From Hyphomonadaceae bacterium (lineage in GTDB: Bacteria > Pseudomonadota > Alphaproteobacteria > Caulobacterales > Aquidulcibacteraceae): DNA of 15,363 bases. Positions 1-6,943 of the stretch are shown in pieces (positions within the stretch are counted from its first letter, which is position 1; each line of letters starts with the position of its first letter). Position numbers and translations under genes: made by a program. The stretch spans positions 1 to 15,363 of the forward strand of contig JAEUMU010000004.1 in assembly GCA_016791325.1 (NCBI GenBank), in the 5' to 3' direction. The notes below the pieces were generated by a model. The model was not told where the DNA came from, ran no database searches, and was given only the letters and a program-made list of their open reading frames with translations.

Positions 1-26
1 TGCGCGGTCTGAAGACGGGGCGCAGA

Positions 27-1115
27 ATGAACGCCAACACAACTGATCTCGACGCGCTCGAGCGCGATCTCATGGCGCGCGTCACCGCCGCCAACGACGA
101 GGCGTCGCTGGAAGCGCTGCGCGTCGAAGCTCTCGGCAAGCAGGGCAGCATTTCTGCGCTGATGAAGAACCTGGGCGCGATGAGCCCGGAGGAGCGCAAG
201 ACCTTCGGCGGCGCGCTCAACATCCTCAAAGACAAGCTCACCGAAGAGATCGTCACCAAGAAAGCGGGGCTCGCTGAAGCCGCGCTCGATCGCCAGCTTC
301 AAAGCGAAGCGGTCGATGTCACGCTGCCGCCCGTGAAGCCGCGCGTCGGCTCCATCCATCCGGTGAGCCACGTGATGGAAGAACTCGCCGCCATCTTCGG
401 CGAAATGGGCTTCTCCGTTGAAGAGGGCCCGGACATCGAGACCGACTTCAACAATTTCACCGCGCTCAACTTCCCGCCGAACCACCCGGCGCGCGAAACG
501 CACGACACCTTCTTCCTCGATGCGAAGGGCGACGATGGCGCGCGCAAAGTGCTGCGCACGCACACCAGCCCCGTGCAAGTGCGCACGATGCTGAAGCAGA
601 AGCCGCCCATTCGCATGATCTGCATGGGCCGCACCTTCCGCAAAGACTCCGACGCCACCCACACGCCGATGTTTCACCAGATCGAAGGTTTGGTGATCGA
701 CGAAACCACCAGCATGGCCGATCTCAAGAGCGTGCTCACCGCAGCGCTCAAGGCCTATTTCGAGGTCGATGACGTGCGCCTGCGCTTTCGCCCGCACCAT
801 TTCCCGTTCACCGAACCCAGCGCCGAAGTCGATGTCGGCTGCGACCGCTCCGGCGGCCAGATCAAGATCGGCACGGGCGATGATTGGTTGGAAATCCTGG
901 GCTCCGGCATGGTGCACCCGAACGTGCTCCGAAATTGCGGCATCGATCCCGACAAATACCAAGGCTACGCCTTCGGCATGGGCATCGATCGCTTGGCGAT
1001 GCTGAAATACGGCATGCCCGATCTGCGCGACTTCTTCGCCGCCGACACACGCTGGCTAAAACACTACGGCTTCAGCCCGTACTTGCTGCCAGGCTTGGCG
1101 CAGGGGATCGGCTAA
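27..1115 (+). CDS. pheS: Phenylalanine--tRNA ligase alpha subunit
   Basis: This is the catalytic subunit of the cytoplasmic alpha2beta2 enzyme that charges tRNA-Phe with phenylalanine. The protein has 362 residues. Residues 1-95 look like the N-terminal helical coiled-coil tRNA-binding arm, and the class II synthetase core follows. Visible marks are motif 1 around [19 protein letters not shown] (111-129), motif 2 around [18 protein letters not shown] (201-218), the phenylalanine-pocket stretch [10 protein letters not shown] (261-270), and motif 3 GMGIDRLAM (317-325). The length and the ending RWLKHYGFS fit alphaproteobacterial PheS. The ATG start has a G-rich stretch (GGGG, 17-20) upstream. 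The TAA stop overlaps the ATG of pheT by one base (TAATG), which is consistent with translational coupling that keeps the subunits balanced. Nothing is odd about the protein. The promoter lies outside the window. Confidence 0.97.
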   Translation: MNANTTDLDALERDLMARVTAANDEASLEALRVEALGKQGSISALMKNLGAMSPEERKTFGGALNILKDKLTEEIVTKKAGLAEAALDRQLQSEAVDVTLPPVKPRVGSIHPVSHVMEELAAIFGEMGFSVEEGPDIETDFNNFTALNFPPNHPARETHDTFFLDAKGDDGARKVLRTHTSPVQVRTMLKQKPPIRMICMGRTFRKDSDATHTPMFHQIEGLVIDETTSMADLKSVLTAALKAYFEVDDVRLRFRPHHFPFTEPSAEVDVGCDRSGGQIKIGTGDDWLEILGSGMVHPNVLRNCGIDPDKYQGYAFGMGIDRLAMLKYGMPDLRDFFAADTRWLKHYGFSPYLLPGLAQGIG

Positions 1116-3505
1116 TGAAATTCACGCTCTCCTGGCTCAAAGAGCATCTCGCGACCGATGCGAGCATCGACGCCATCGTCGAAACCATGACCATGACGGG
1201 TCTGGAAGTGGAATCCGTCGAGAACGCGGGCGAGAAGCTGAAGGCCTTCACCGTCGCGCGCATCATCAGCGCCGCGAAGCACCCGAACGCCGACAAGCTG
1301 CAAGTCTGCCAAGTCGAAACCAAACTCGGTAACTTGGAAATCGTCTGCGGCGCCCCGAACGCCCGCGCGGGCCTCGTCACCGCCTTCGCGCCAATCGGCA
1401 CCTACATTCCAGGCAGCGGCATCACACTCGAACCCAAGCCCGTACGCGGCGTCGTTTCCAACGGCATGCTCTGCAGCGGCGCCGAACTCGAGCTTGATAC
1501 CGATGCCGACGGCATCCTCGAACTCGATCCCGAACTCAAAGTCGGCACACCGCTCGCGGAAGCGCTCGGCCTCAACGATCCTGTGGTCGATATTGAAGTC
1601 ACGCCGAACCGCCCCGATTGGCTCGGCGTCGCCGGCATCGCCCGCGATCTCGCCGCCGCCGGTGTCGGCAAGCAAACGACCAAGCCCATCCTGCCGGCGC
1701 CGGGCCGCTATCCATCGCCGCAGAAGGTCGCCACTGAAGCGCCCCACGCATGCGCGGCCTTCGCCGGGCGCTTCATCCGCGGCGTCAAAAACGGCCCGTC
1801 GCCCGGTTGGCTGCAGCAGCGCTTGCGCGCCATCGGCCAAAAGCCGATCAGCGCGCTGGTCGACATCACCAATCTCATCACCCACGATCGCGCCCGCCCG
1901 CTGCACGTCTATGACGCCGCCAAGCTCAGCGGCGTTGTGCGCGCCCGCATGGGCCGCGAAGGCGAGAGCTTCAAGGCGCTCAACGGCAATGTCTATAACG
2001 TCACGCCCGCCATGTGCGTCATCGCCGATGACGAGCGCGTGCTCGGCCTTGGCGGCATTATCGGCGGCGAGTATTCCGGCGTCGGTGAAGCCACTACCGA
2101 CATCCTGGTCGAGTGCGCGTATTTCGATCCCGCCATCACGCACCAGACCGGCCGCGCCCTCACGCTCACCACGGATGCGCAATATCGCTTCGCGCGCGGC
2201 GTCGATTCCGGCTTTGTGCTGCCTGGTATTGAGCTGGCCACGCGCATGATCCTCGATCTCTGCGGCGGCGAGCCCAGCGAAGTGACGCTCGCAGGCGAAC
2301 TTCCCGCGGCTCCGAAACCGATCACGTTCGATCCCGATCGCGTGCGCCAGCTGGCGGGCATTGATGTGAAGCCCACGCGCGTGCGCGCGGTGCTGAAGGA
2401 TTTGGGCTTCGAGGCGAGCGCCGAAGGCCAGAGCTCGAAGAATTTCATCGTCCAGCCGCCAACATGGCGGCGTGATGTCGAAGGCCCCGCCGATCTGGTT
2501 GAAGAGGTCGCCCGGATCGAGGGCTACGATAAGCTGCCGCTGGCCGATCCGCCGCGCGCTGCAGGCTTCCGGCCGCCGCCGGCAAGCGTGGGCGAAAGCC
2601 GCACGCGCCTGGCTCGCCGCGCCGCCGCTGCGCTCGGCTACAATGAAGCAATCACCTGGAGCTTCTGTTCGCGCGCGCAAGCGCAATCGTTCGGCGGCGG
2701 CGGTGAGGAAATGCTCGTCGCCAACCCGATCGCGTCTGATCTGGATTGCATGCGTCCCACCGCGTTGCCGCAGCTACTCGCCGCCGCGCAACGGAACGCT
2801 GATCGTGGCTTCGATGATGCGCGGTTGTTTGAAGCCGGCCCCGCGTATTCGAGCACGCAGGATGCCGGCCAGCAGCGCACGCTCGCCGCCGTGTGGCGCG
2901 CGCGCCCGCCGCGCCATTGGCGCGCCGCGCCGCAGCCCGACATTTTCGACGTCAAGCGCGACGTGCTCACCATCCTTGAAGCTATTGGCGCGCCCGTCGC
3001 CTCGCTGCAAACTGTGAGCGACGCCCCCGCGCATTGGCGCCCGGGCCGCACTGGCGCGCTGAAGCTTGGACCGAAAGTGATCGCCTATTACGGCGAGATA
3101 CATCCGCGGGCGCTCAAGGCCATCAATGTTGAGGCGCCGGCGCTTGCGTTCGAGATTTTCCTTGACGCTTTGCCTGCGCCGCGCGCGAGGGGCCGCACCA
3201 AACCGCCGCTCGAAAAGCTCGATCTGCAGCCGCTCACGCGCGATTTCGCTTTCGTCGTCGATGATGGCGCGCCTGCGGCGGACGTCGTCCGCGCCGCCCT
3301 CGGGGCCGATAAGCAGCTCATCACCGATGTCGCGCTGTTCGACGTCTATCGCGGCGAGCGCATGGCCCCGGGCAAGAAAAGCCTCGCCATCGAAGTCACG
3401 CTGCAGCCGCGCGATAAAACGCTGACAGAGGCCGAGATCGAAGCCGTCAGCGCCAAGATCGTCAGCGCCGTGATGAAATCCACTGGCGGCGTGCTGCGCG
3501 GTTAA
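1115..3505 (+). CDS. pheT: Phenylalanine--tRNA ligase beta subunit
   Basis: This is the beta subunit of phenylalanyl-tRNA synthetase, which in this family binds tRNA and edits mischarged tyrosine. The protein has 796 residues, the usual full length. Domains in order: an N-terminal stretch beginning [12 protein letters not shown]; an EMAP-like OB tRNA-binding domain at about 40-150 with HPNADKLQVCQV (56-67); B3/B4 editing domains at roughly 210-390; a B5 domain near 400-470; the catalytic-like core at about 480-690; and a C-terminal FDX-ACB anticodon-binding domain from about 700, ending KSTGGVLRG. The open frame extends upstream inside pheS, but the ATG at 1115 gives the conserved family N-terminus and the one-base TAATG overlap with pheS, so I chose it. 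The 3' end interlocks with the convergent phospholipase gene (TTAA at 3502-3505), leaving no room for a terminator between them. Confidence 0.97.
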   Translation: MKFTLSWLKEHLATDASIDAIVETMTMTGLEVESVENAGEKLKAFTVARIISAAKHPNADKLQVCQVETKLGNLEIVCGAPNARAGLVTAFAPIGTYIPGSGITLEPKPVRGVVSNGMLCSGAELELDTDADGILELDPELKVGTPLAEALGLNDPVVDIEVTPNRPDWLGVAGIARDLAAAGVGKQTTKPILPAPGRYPSPQKVATEAPHACAAFAGRFIRGVKNGPSPGWLQQRLRAIGQKPISALVDITNLITHDRARPLHVYDAAKLSGVVRARMGREGESFKALNGNVYNVTPAMCVIADDERVLGLGGIIGGEYSGVGEATTDILVECAYFDPAITHQTGRALTLTTDAQYRFARGVDSGFVLPGIELATRMILDLCGGEPSEVTLAGELPAAPKPITFDPDRVRQLAGIDVKPTRVRAVLKDLGFEASAEGQSSKNFIVQPPTWRRDVEGPADLVEEVARIEGYDKLPLADPPRAAGFRPPPASVGESRTRLARRAAAALGYNEAITWSFCSRAQAQSFGGGGEEMLVANPIASDLDCMRPTALPQLLAAAQRNADRGFDDARLFEAGPAYSSTQDAGQQRTLAAVWRARPPRHWRAAPQPDIFDVKRDVLTILEAIGAPVASLQTVSDAPAHWRPGRTGALKLGPKVIAYYGEIHPRALKAINVEAPALAFEIFLDALPAPRARGRTKPPLEKLDLQPLTRDFAFVVDDGAPAADVVRAALGADKQLITDVALFDVYRGERMAPGKKSLAIEVTLQPRDKTLTEAEIEAVSAKIVSAVMKSTGGVLRG

Positions 3506-4818
3506 CGCGCTAGCGCCCGGACCGCTGCATTGTGCGTCGCCGCATATCGGCCGGCTGCGATCAACGCCGTCACAGTGTCTGCAGGCAGCGACACCTCGGT
3601 GGACGTATGGATCAGCTCGGGCGGCGCATCTGGTCCCGCATCGTGCAAGGAGAGCACTTCCAAGCTCAAGCTCACATCCGCGCAGCTCCAGCCGGGCGCG
3701 GCGCCCAGTTCGCGTGCGGTGCGCGGCTCTAGCCCGCAGCGAAAGGTGATCAACTCGCGTTGCATCGCATCGAGGCTCGCGCGCAGCGCGTCGAGCGCGC
3801 CGCGTTTGCTGGCTTCAGTGGCGGCATCGAGTGCGCTGATCAATGTTTCCGCGCCGCCGGGAGGCGTGGCCTGGTTGGGCCAAGCGATGTTGCGGTCATA
3901 TTCGCTATTGACGATGAGGAAGAGAATTCGCCGCGCCGCTACCGCTTCGCGTGCGGAAAAGGGCGCCGGCGCTGGCCCCGCCGCACGCATCACCGCCAGC
4001 GACGCAAGGCCGAAATTGTCAAACACGCCGCCATCGGTGAGGTGCACGTAACGCTGCGTGCGGCCGTAGGCGTGGATGGCTTGCGCCGTTGCGCGCGCGG
4101 TTTCGGGCGCGTCGCGATCCTGGGCCACGCGCGCGGCCCAGGCTGGCTCCGCACACCCTTCGCGCGCCTCCAGCAGCACAGGGCGAAACACCATCGGCAC
4201 CGCCATGGAGGCAGCCACCGCATCCGCCACCCGGATGCCCGAGACATCGCTGCAGAGTGCATCGGTGAATAAGGGGGTGAACGCGAAGGGCGTGGCGTTG
4301 GCGAGATCAGTTGCGTTGAGAATGATGCGCGGGCCTGTGCGCATCTCTCCCATGCGCGCGCCGCCATAGACCTCCCGATCAAGCCAATCCGCGTGCGCGG
4401 CATTGGCGCCGCCGCGGGCGGCGCGCCACCATGTCGTTGGCGCGGACAGGCTGTTGAGCCGCCAGTTTTTGTCCAGGTAAGCCGCCCGGAACGTGTCGAG
4501 CCCCGCCTCTCCATGCAGGCCAACATAGGCCGCCAAGATCGCGCCGCCGGAAACCGCAGTGATCGCCGTCACCTGATGTATCAGCGGCGCGCCTGACGCG
4601 GCGCTGCGCGTATCGCGCAGGCCCTCCAAAACGCCCAGCGAGAACGAAGCCGCCCGCGCGCCGCCGCCGGAAAGCGCCAACACGATCAAGTCATCTTGCG
4701 GCGGGCGTCTCTCGTTCTGCGCCGGGGCCGCGCCGCCAGAAGTCAAATTTATCGGCATTGGCGGCGCGGTGGCGCAAGCGCCGAGCGCGAACATGGCGGC
4801 GATGATCACATGGCGCAT
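3502..4818 (-). CDS. Patatin-like phospholipase, predicted lipoprotein
   Basis: This is a predicted envelope-anchored lipid acyl hydrolase of the patatin family with a Ser-Asp dyad. The protein has 438 residues. Residues 1-15 (MRHVIIAAMFALGAC) are a lipoprotein signal with lipobox LGAC, so Cys15 would be lipidated. The oxyanion-hole motif SGGGARAA is at 50-57. The nucleophile elbow is AVSGG with Ser90; the first glycine of the textbook GxSxG is alanine. The internal family motif VAASMAVPMVFRPV is at 201-214. The catalytic aspartate is D262 in TDGGVFDNFG. The open frame continues to 4974 in front, but the start at 4818 gives a clean signal peptide and has GGGGA a few bases upstream. The gene is divergent from the DUF4142 lipoprotein and convergent with pheT. 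The fold and dyad are clear, but the substrate (phospholipid, lysophospholipid or storage lipid) is unknown. Confidence 0.9.
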   Translation of the reverse strand: MRHVIIAAMFALGACATAPPMPINLTSGGAAPAQNERRPPQDDLIVLALSGGGARAASFSLGVLEGLRDTRSAASGAPLIHQVTAITAVSGGAILAAYVGLHGEAGLDTFRAAYLDKNWRLNSLSAPTTWWRAARGGANAAHADWLDREVYGGARMGEMRTGPRIILNATDLANATPFAFTPLFTDALCSDVSGIRVADAVAASMAVPMVFRPVLLEAREGCAEPAWAARVAQDRDAPETARATAQAIHAYGRTQRYVHLTDGGVFDNFGLASLAVMRAAGPAPAPFSAREAVAARRILFLIVNSEYDRNIAWPNQATPPGGAETLISALDAATEASKRGALDALRASLDAMQRELITFRCGLEPRTARELGAAPGWSCADVSLSLEVLSLHDAGPDAPPELIHTSTEVSLPADTVTALIAAGRYAATHNAAVRALAR

Positions 4819-4863
4819 CGGCGTTCCCCGCGCGCAGTTCCGCATGTGCGGTAAGTGTTTGCA

Positions 4864-4889
4864 ACCGGAATCGCGCCCGCTGTTGTTCC
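4864..4889 (-). promoter_or_regulatory. Possible weak EcfG-like promoter for the patatin gene
   Basis: Read on the minus strand, GGAAC (4889-4885), a 17-base spacer and CGGT (4867-4864) differ from the EcfG consensus by one base in the -10 box. It faces the phospholipase start at 4818 with a predicted leader of about 40 bases, mirroring the perfect match on the other strand. It is only a one-mismatch match, so confidence is low. Confidence 0.3.
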
Positions 4890-4902
4890 GCGCCGGCGGA
4901 CC

Positions 4903-4927
4903 GGAACGGGCGGCGCGATCGCACGTT
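4903..4927 (+). promoter_or_regulatory. Putative EcfG (general stress response) promoter
   Basis: GGAAC (4903-4907), a 16-base spacer and CGTT (4924-4927) match the alphaproteobacterial EcfG sigma factor consensus GGAAC-N16/17-CGTT exactly. It faces the DUF4142 gene, whose ATG is at 4967. Transcription starting about seven bases after the -10 box would give a leader of roughly 33 bases containing the AAGGAG site. The match and placement are seen directly; use by EcfG is inferred. Confidence 0.6.
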
Positions 4928-4949
4928 GTGCGCCCGCCGGTGCGATCGC
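4915..4949. repeat. 10-base inverted repeat with two GCGATCGC palindromes
   Basis: GCGATCGCAC (4915-4924) and GTGCGATCGC (4940-4949) are perfect inverted arms with a 15-base loop. Each arm contains the 8-base palindrome GCGATCGC. The repeat spans the -10 box of the putative EcfG promoter and ends five bases before the AAGGAG ribosome binding site. It could be an operator overlapping the transcription start. A full-length RNA hairpin is less likely, because the left arm lies mostly upstream of the expected start site. Confidence 0.55.
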
Positions 4950-4966
4950 CGGCGAAGGAGCCCCCC

Positions 4967-5521
4967 ATGACCAAATGGACACTACTTGCGATCGGCGCTG
5001 TCGCGCTGGCGGCGTGCGGCCAACAGGCCCAGCAAGCCGAAACGCAGCAGCCCAGCGGCTATGAAACGCCCGCAGCGCCGCAAGCCGCCGCCATGACGGA
5101 CGCTCAGTTCGTGCAGGTGGTCGCTAACATGGACGCGTTTGAAATTCAGGCTTCGCAATTGGCCGCCCAGCGCGCGGCGCGCCAGGAGGTGAAGGATATT
5201 GCGACCACTGTGATCAGCACCAATCAAGCCTCCACGCGCGAACTCACCCAGCTCGCGCCGACGCTGAGCATCACCGCCCCCACGGCTGAACTCGATTCCT
5301 CGCAAACGGCGACATTGCAACGTTTGCAAGGCGCTACTGGCGAGGCGTTCGATGATGCTTATCTCGACGCGCAGGTCGAAGCTCATGAAACAACGGTGCG
5401 CACTATGGAGCGCTATGTCGAAACCGCCAGCGCTGGCCCGCTGCGCGACTGGGCGCAAAATGCGCTTCCAGCCGCGCGCGAGCAGCTGGAGCGCGTGCAG
5501 ACGTTAGAGAACGCCACCTAA
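4967..5521 (+). CDS. DUF4142 domain lipoprotein
   Basis: This is a small predicted lipoprotein with a DUF4142 domain, a ferritin-like helical-bundle family of unknown biochemical role. The protein has 184 residues. Residues 1-17 (MTKWTLLAIGAVALAAC) are a lipoprotein signal with lipobox LAAC. A Gln/Pro/Ala-rich linker follows to about 42. The domain then runs from TDAQFVQVVANMDAFEIQAS (44-63) through VKDIATTVISTNQ (75-87) to FDDAYLDAQVEAHE (128-141) and LRDWAQNALPAAREQLERV (159-177). The frame is open to 4769, but the ATG at 4967 has AAGGAG six bases upstream and gives the signal peptide. The gene sits behind the EcfG-type promoter and ends in a strong hairpin, so it is probably monocistronic. 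DUF4142 genes are often present in many copies in alphaproteobacteria; a stress or envelope role is inference. Confidence 0.88.
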   Translation: MTKWTLLAIGAVALAACGQQAQQAETQQPSGYETPAAPQAAAMTDAQFVQVVANMDAFEIQASQLAAQRAARQEVKDIATTVISTNQASTRELTQLAPTLSITAPTAELDSSQTATLQRLQGATGEAFDDAYLDAQVEAHETTVRTMERYVETASAGPLRDWAQNALPAAREQLERVQTLENAT

Positions 5522-5540
5522 GCGTGATGACCATCGCCAG

Positions 5541-5565
5541 CGGGGAGCGCCGCCAGCGCTCCCCG
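5541..5565 (+). terminator. Hairpin terminator after DUF4142 gene
   Basis: CGGGGAGCGC (5541-5550) pairs perfectly with GCGCTCCCCG (5556-5565) around a five-base loop, 20 bases after the stop codon, and is followed by TTT. The T-run is short, so it is a strong hairpin but only a moderate intrinsic terminator. Read from the other strand it also lies just downstream of the small minus-strand ORF and could block transcription from both sides. Confidence 0.65.
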
Positions 5566-5576
5566 TTTCGCTGCGC

Positions 5577-5675
5577 CTAGAGCACTGCGTTCAGTGCTGG
5601 GGAAGCCAGCGCAGCGAGCGTGAAATACACGACCGCGAAAACAACCATGCCGAGGGCGAAGTGGCGCAGTTTCAT
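5577..5675 (-). CDS. Putative small membrane peptide (32 aa)
   Basis: This is a small ORF of 32 residues with no recognised family. The N-terminus is MKLRHF (basic), followed by a single hydrophobic stretch at about 7-24 (ALGMVVFAVVYFTLAALA), and it ends SPALNAVL before TAG. That arrangement suits an inner-membrane single-pass peptide or an uncleaved signal anchor. It lies 56 bases downstream of the CitE/malyl-CoA-lyase-like gene on the same strand, so the two could be co-transcribed. A perfect hairpin (5676-5692) abuts the ATG, and its GGGGAT arm is the only G-rich candidate ribosome binding site, placed very close to the start. Support is the hydrophobic composition, the snug fit into the 210-base gap and the flanking hairpin. 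A chance ORF remains quite possible. Confidence 0.4.
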   Translation of the reverse strand: MKLRHFALGMVVFAVVYFTLAALASPALNAVL

Positions 5676-5692
5676 ATCCCCGATGTGGGGAT
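5676..5692 (-). promoter_or_regulatory. Hairpin abutting small ORF start
   Basis: ATCCCC (5676-5681) and GGGGAT (5687-5692) are perfect complementary arms with a five-base loop, directly adjoining the ATG at 5675. In the minus-strand RNA this would bury the only G-rich sequence ahead of the small ORF. It could restrain translation, or it could simply be a transcript-end structure for the lyase gene. Confidence 0.4.
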
Positions 5693-5705
5693 GGCGGCGC
5701 CGATC

Positions 5706-5727
5706 CGGCGTGACGGCGGTAACGCCG
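5706..5727 (-). terminator. Weak hairpin after the lyase gene
   Basis: CGGCGT (5706-5711) and ACGCCG (5722-5727) form a six-base stem with a ten-base loop, immediately after the stop codon of the CitE-like gene on the minus strand. No T-run follows, so it is at most a weak or Rho-assisted end, or a 3'-end stabiliser. Confidence 0.25.
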
Positions 5728-5731
5728 CGCT

Positions 5732-6784
5732 CTAGATGCCGTAAGCGCTCTTCATTTCAGGGTCTTTCGCCGCCACTTGCCGCGCCAGATCAACGATCAC
5801 TTTCGCCTGTTTCCAGGTGGCGTCGTCCTGCATCTTGCCGTCGAGCATGGCGACGCCGGTTCCATCCGGCATCGCTTCCAGAATTCGCAGGGCGAACCGC
5901 ACTTCGTCCACATCCGGGCTGAACACCTTCTTGGCGATAGAGATTTGCGAGGGGTGCAGTGTCCATGCGCCCGCGCAGCCCATCAGGAAGGCGTTGCGGA
6001 ATTGCTGCTCGCAAGCTTCGGGATCGTCAATCGCGCCGAAGGGCCCGTACATCGGCTTCAGCCCATGCGTGGCGCACGCGTCCACCATTTTCGCGAACGT
6101 GTAGTGCCACAAATCCTGCTGCACGCTTTCGCGCGCGCCCCCATCGGCCCTGGCGTCCGCAAGCACGCGATAGCCTGGATGGCCGCCGCCCACGCGCGTC
6201 GTTTTCATCTTGCGCGAAGCAGCGAGGTCTGCCGGCCCCAAGCAAATTCCGTGCATGCGCGGGCTTGCGCCGGCTATCGCTTCCACATTCGCCACACCCT
6301 GCGGAGTCTCAAGAATGGCGTGCAGCAAAATTGGCTTACGCACGCCGTGCTTGGCTTCCAGCAGTGCAAGCAGCTGATCCATGTAGTGAATGTCCCACGG
6401 CCCTTCGACTTTCGGGACCATGATCACATCCAACCGATCGCCCAGCCCTTCCACCAGCGCCGTGACGTCATCGAGATGCCAGGGCGAGTTGAGCGCGTTC
6501 ACGCGGCTCCAGAATCCGGTCCCCGCTTTGGCGAAATCGAATGCGCGGCCCATTTCGATGGCGCCGGCGCGCGCTGCTTCCTTGGCGTCCGCGGGGATGG
6601 CGTCTTCCAGATTGGCCAGCACCACGTCCACCTGTGGGGCCAGCTCCGGTACCTTGGCGCGCACCTTCTCCAGGTGCGACGGCACGAAATGCACCATCCG
6701 CTCCAGCTTCACCGGAAGCTCCCGCAGGGGGGCGGGCGCGCCGCTCGCCAGGGGGGCGTAGAAGTGATTGGGCGGCTTGGTCAT
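5732..6784 (-). CDS. HpcH/HpaI aldolase/CitE-family CoA-ester lyase (malyl-CoA lyase-like)
   Basis: This is a predicted cytoplasmic Mg-dependent CoA-ester carbon-carbon lyase of the CitE / malyl-CoA lyase superfamily. The protein has 350 residues with a TIM-barrel-type motif order: [10 protein letters not shown] (29-38), the acidic pair in [11 protein letters not shown] (57-67), [12 protein letters not shown] (92-103), IMVPKVEG (121-128), [15 protein letters not shown] (157-171) with Glu159, [10 protein letters not shown] (181-190) with Asp186, [10 protein letters not shown] (245-254) and WTLHPSQI (274-281). The [12 protein letters not shown] and GPFG..D blocks resemble (S)-malyl-CoA / beta-methylmalyl-CoA lyases more than citrate lyase beta subunits, and no citD or citF lies nearby. 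The protein is 30 or so residues longer than typical Mcl enzymes. The ATG at 6784 has AGGA upstream. The gene is divergent from accA across 159 bases. The family is firm; the exact substrate, or thioesterase activity, is not settled. Confidence 0.85.
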   Translation of the reverse strand: MTKPPNHFYAPLASGAPAPLRELPVKLERMVHFVPSHLEKVRAKVPELAPQVDVVLANLEDAIPADAKEAARAGAIEMGRAFDFAKAGTGFWSRVNALNSPWHLDDVTALVEGLGDRLDVIMVPKVEGPWDIHYMDQLLALLEAKHGVRKPILLHAILETPQGVANVEAIAGASPRMHGICLGPADLAASRKMKTTRVGGGHPGYRVLADARADGGARESVQQDLWHYTFAKMVDACATHGLKPMYGPFGAIDDPEACEQQFRNAFLMGCAGAWTLHPSQISIAKKVFSPDVDEVRFALRILEAMPDGTGVAMLDGKMQDDATWKQAKVIVDLARQVAAKDPEMKSAYGI

Positions 6785-6822
6785 TGGGCGCGGTCCTGTT
6801 CTGTTCGCATGCGCAGCATGGC

Positions 6823-6836
6823 CTGCGCCGGCGCAG
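6823..6836. repeat. 14-base perfect palindrome
   Basis: CTGCGCCGGCGCAG is its own reverse complement and sits between the divergent CitE-like and accA genes, about 40 bases upstream of the CitE-like start. It is a candidate operator for a dimeric regulator. GC-rich palindromes are common by chance in this kind of genome. Confidence 0.3.
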
Positions 6837-6870
6837 TCTGCAATCGGCCTAGCCGGGCTGGGGCTTTACC

Positions 6871-6898
6871 TTGAAGCAAGGCGCTTAGCGGCTATTGT
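6871..6898 (+). promoter_or_regulatory. Putative housekeeping promoter for accA
   Basis: TTGAAG (6871-6876), a 16-base spacer and TATTGT (6893-6898) match the sigma-70 consensus at four of six positions in each box. It would give a leader of about 40 bases before the TTG start of accA. It is a moderate match by eye. Confidence 0.35.
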
Positions 6899-6943
6899 CC
6901 GCCCCGTTCCGGGGGGCCGCCCGGGGGCCGGGGCGAGCAGGTT

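Larger units (their letters stand above)
4819..4966. promoter_or_regulatory. Divergent intergenic promoter region
   Basis: This 148-base gap separates the patatin-like lipoprotein gene (minus) from the DUF4142 lipoprotein gene (plus). It contains GTTCCG at 4885-4890 and CGGAAC at 4902-4907, a perfect inverted repeat whose arms are back-to-back GGAAC boxes. It also contains the longer inverted repeat at 4915-4949 and the AAGGAG ribosome binding site at 4955-4960. I see no small ORF or RNA gene here. Confidence 0.6.
6785..6943. promoter_or_regulatory. Divergent intergenic region, CitE-like gene / accA
   Basis: This 159-base gap holds a 14-base perfect palindrome CTGCGCCGGCGCAG (6823-6836), the short palindrome CGCATGCG (6806-6813), a plausible sigma-70-type promoter for accA (6871-6898) and a very G/C-rich leader (6901-6934) with stems such as CCCCG (6902-6906) against CGGGG (6910-6914). 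No ORF of interest was seen in it. Confidence 0.5.

Noticed and set aside
1..26. Bases before pheS as part of an upstream gene or an attenuator
   Set aside because: Too little sequence is present to support any call; only a G-rich leader stretch is visible.
884..1114. Upstream extension of pheT
   Set aside because: It runs inside pheS out of frame and lacks homology; the ATG at 1115 gives the conserved PheT start.
1112..2686. Long minus-strand open frame (524 codons) opposite pheT
   Set aside because: It lies wholly antisense to the conserved pheT and shows no family motif; long antisense frames are expected in GC-rich DNA with strong codon bias.
4769..4966. 66-residue N-terminal extension of the DUF4142 protein
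   Set aside because: The 4967 ATG has AAGGAG six bases upstream and begins a textbook lipoprotein signal.
4819..4974. 52-residue N-terminal extension of the phospholipase
   Set aside because: It would put the lipoprotein signal in the middle of the protein and cross the divergent promoter; the 4818 ATG has its own ribosome binding site.
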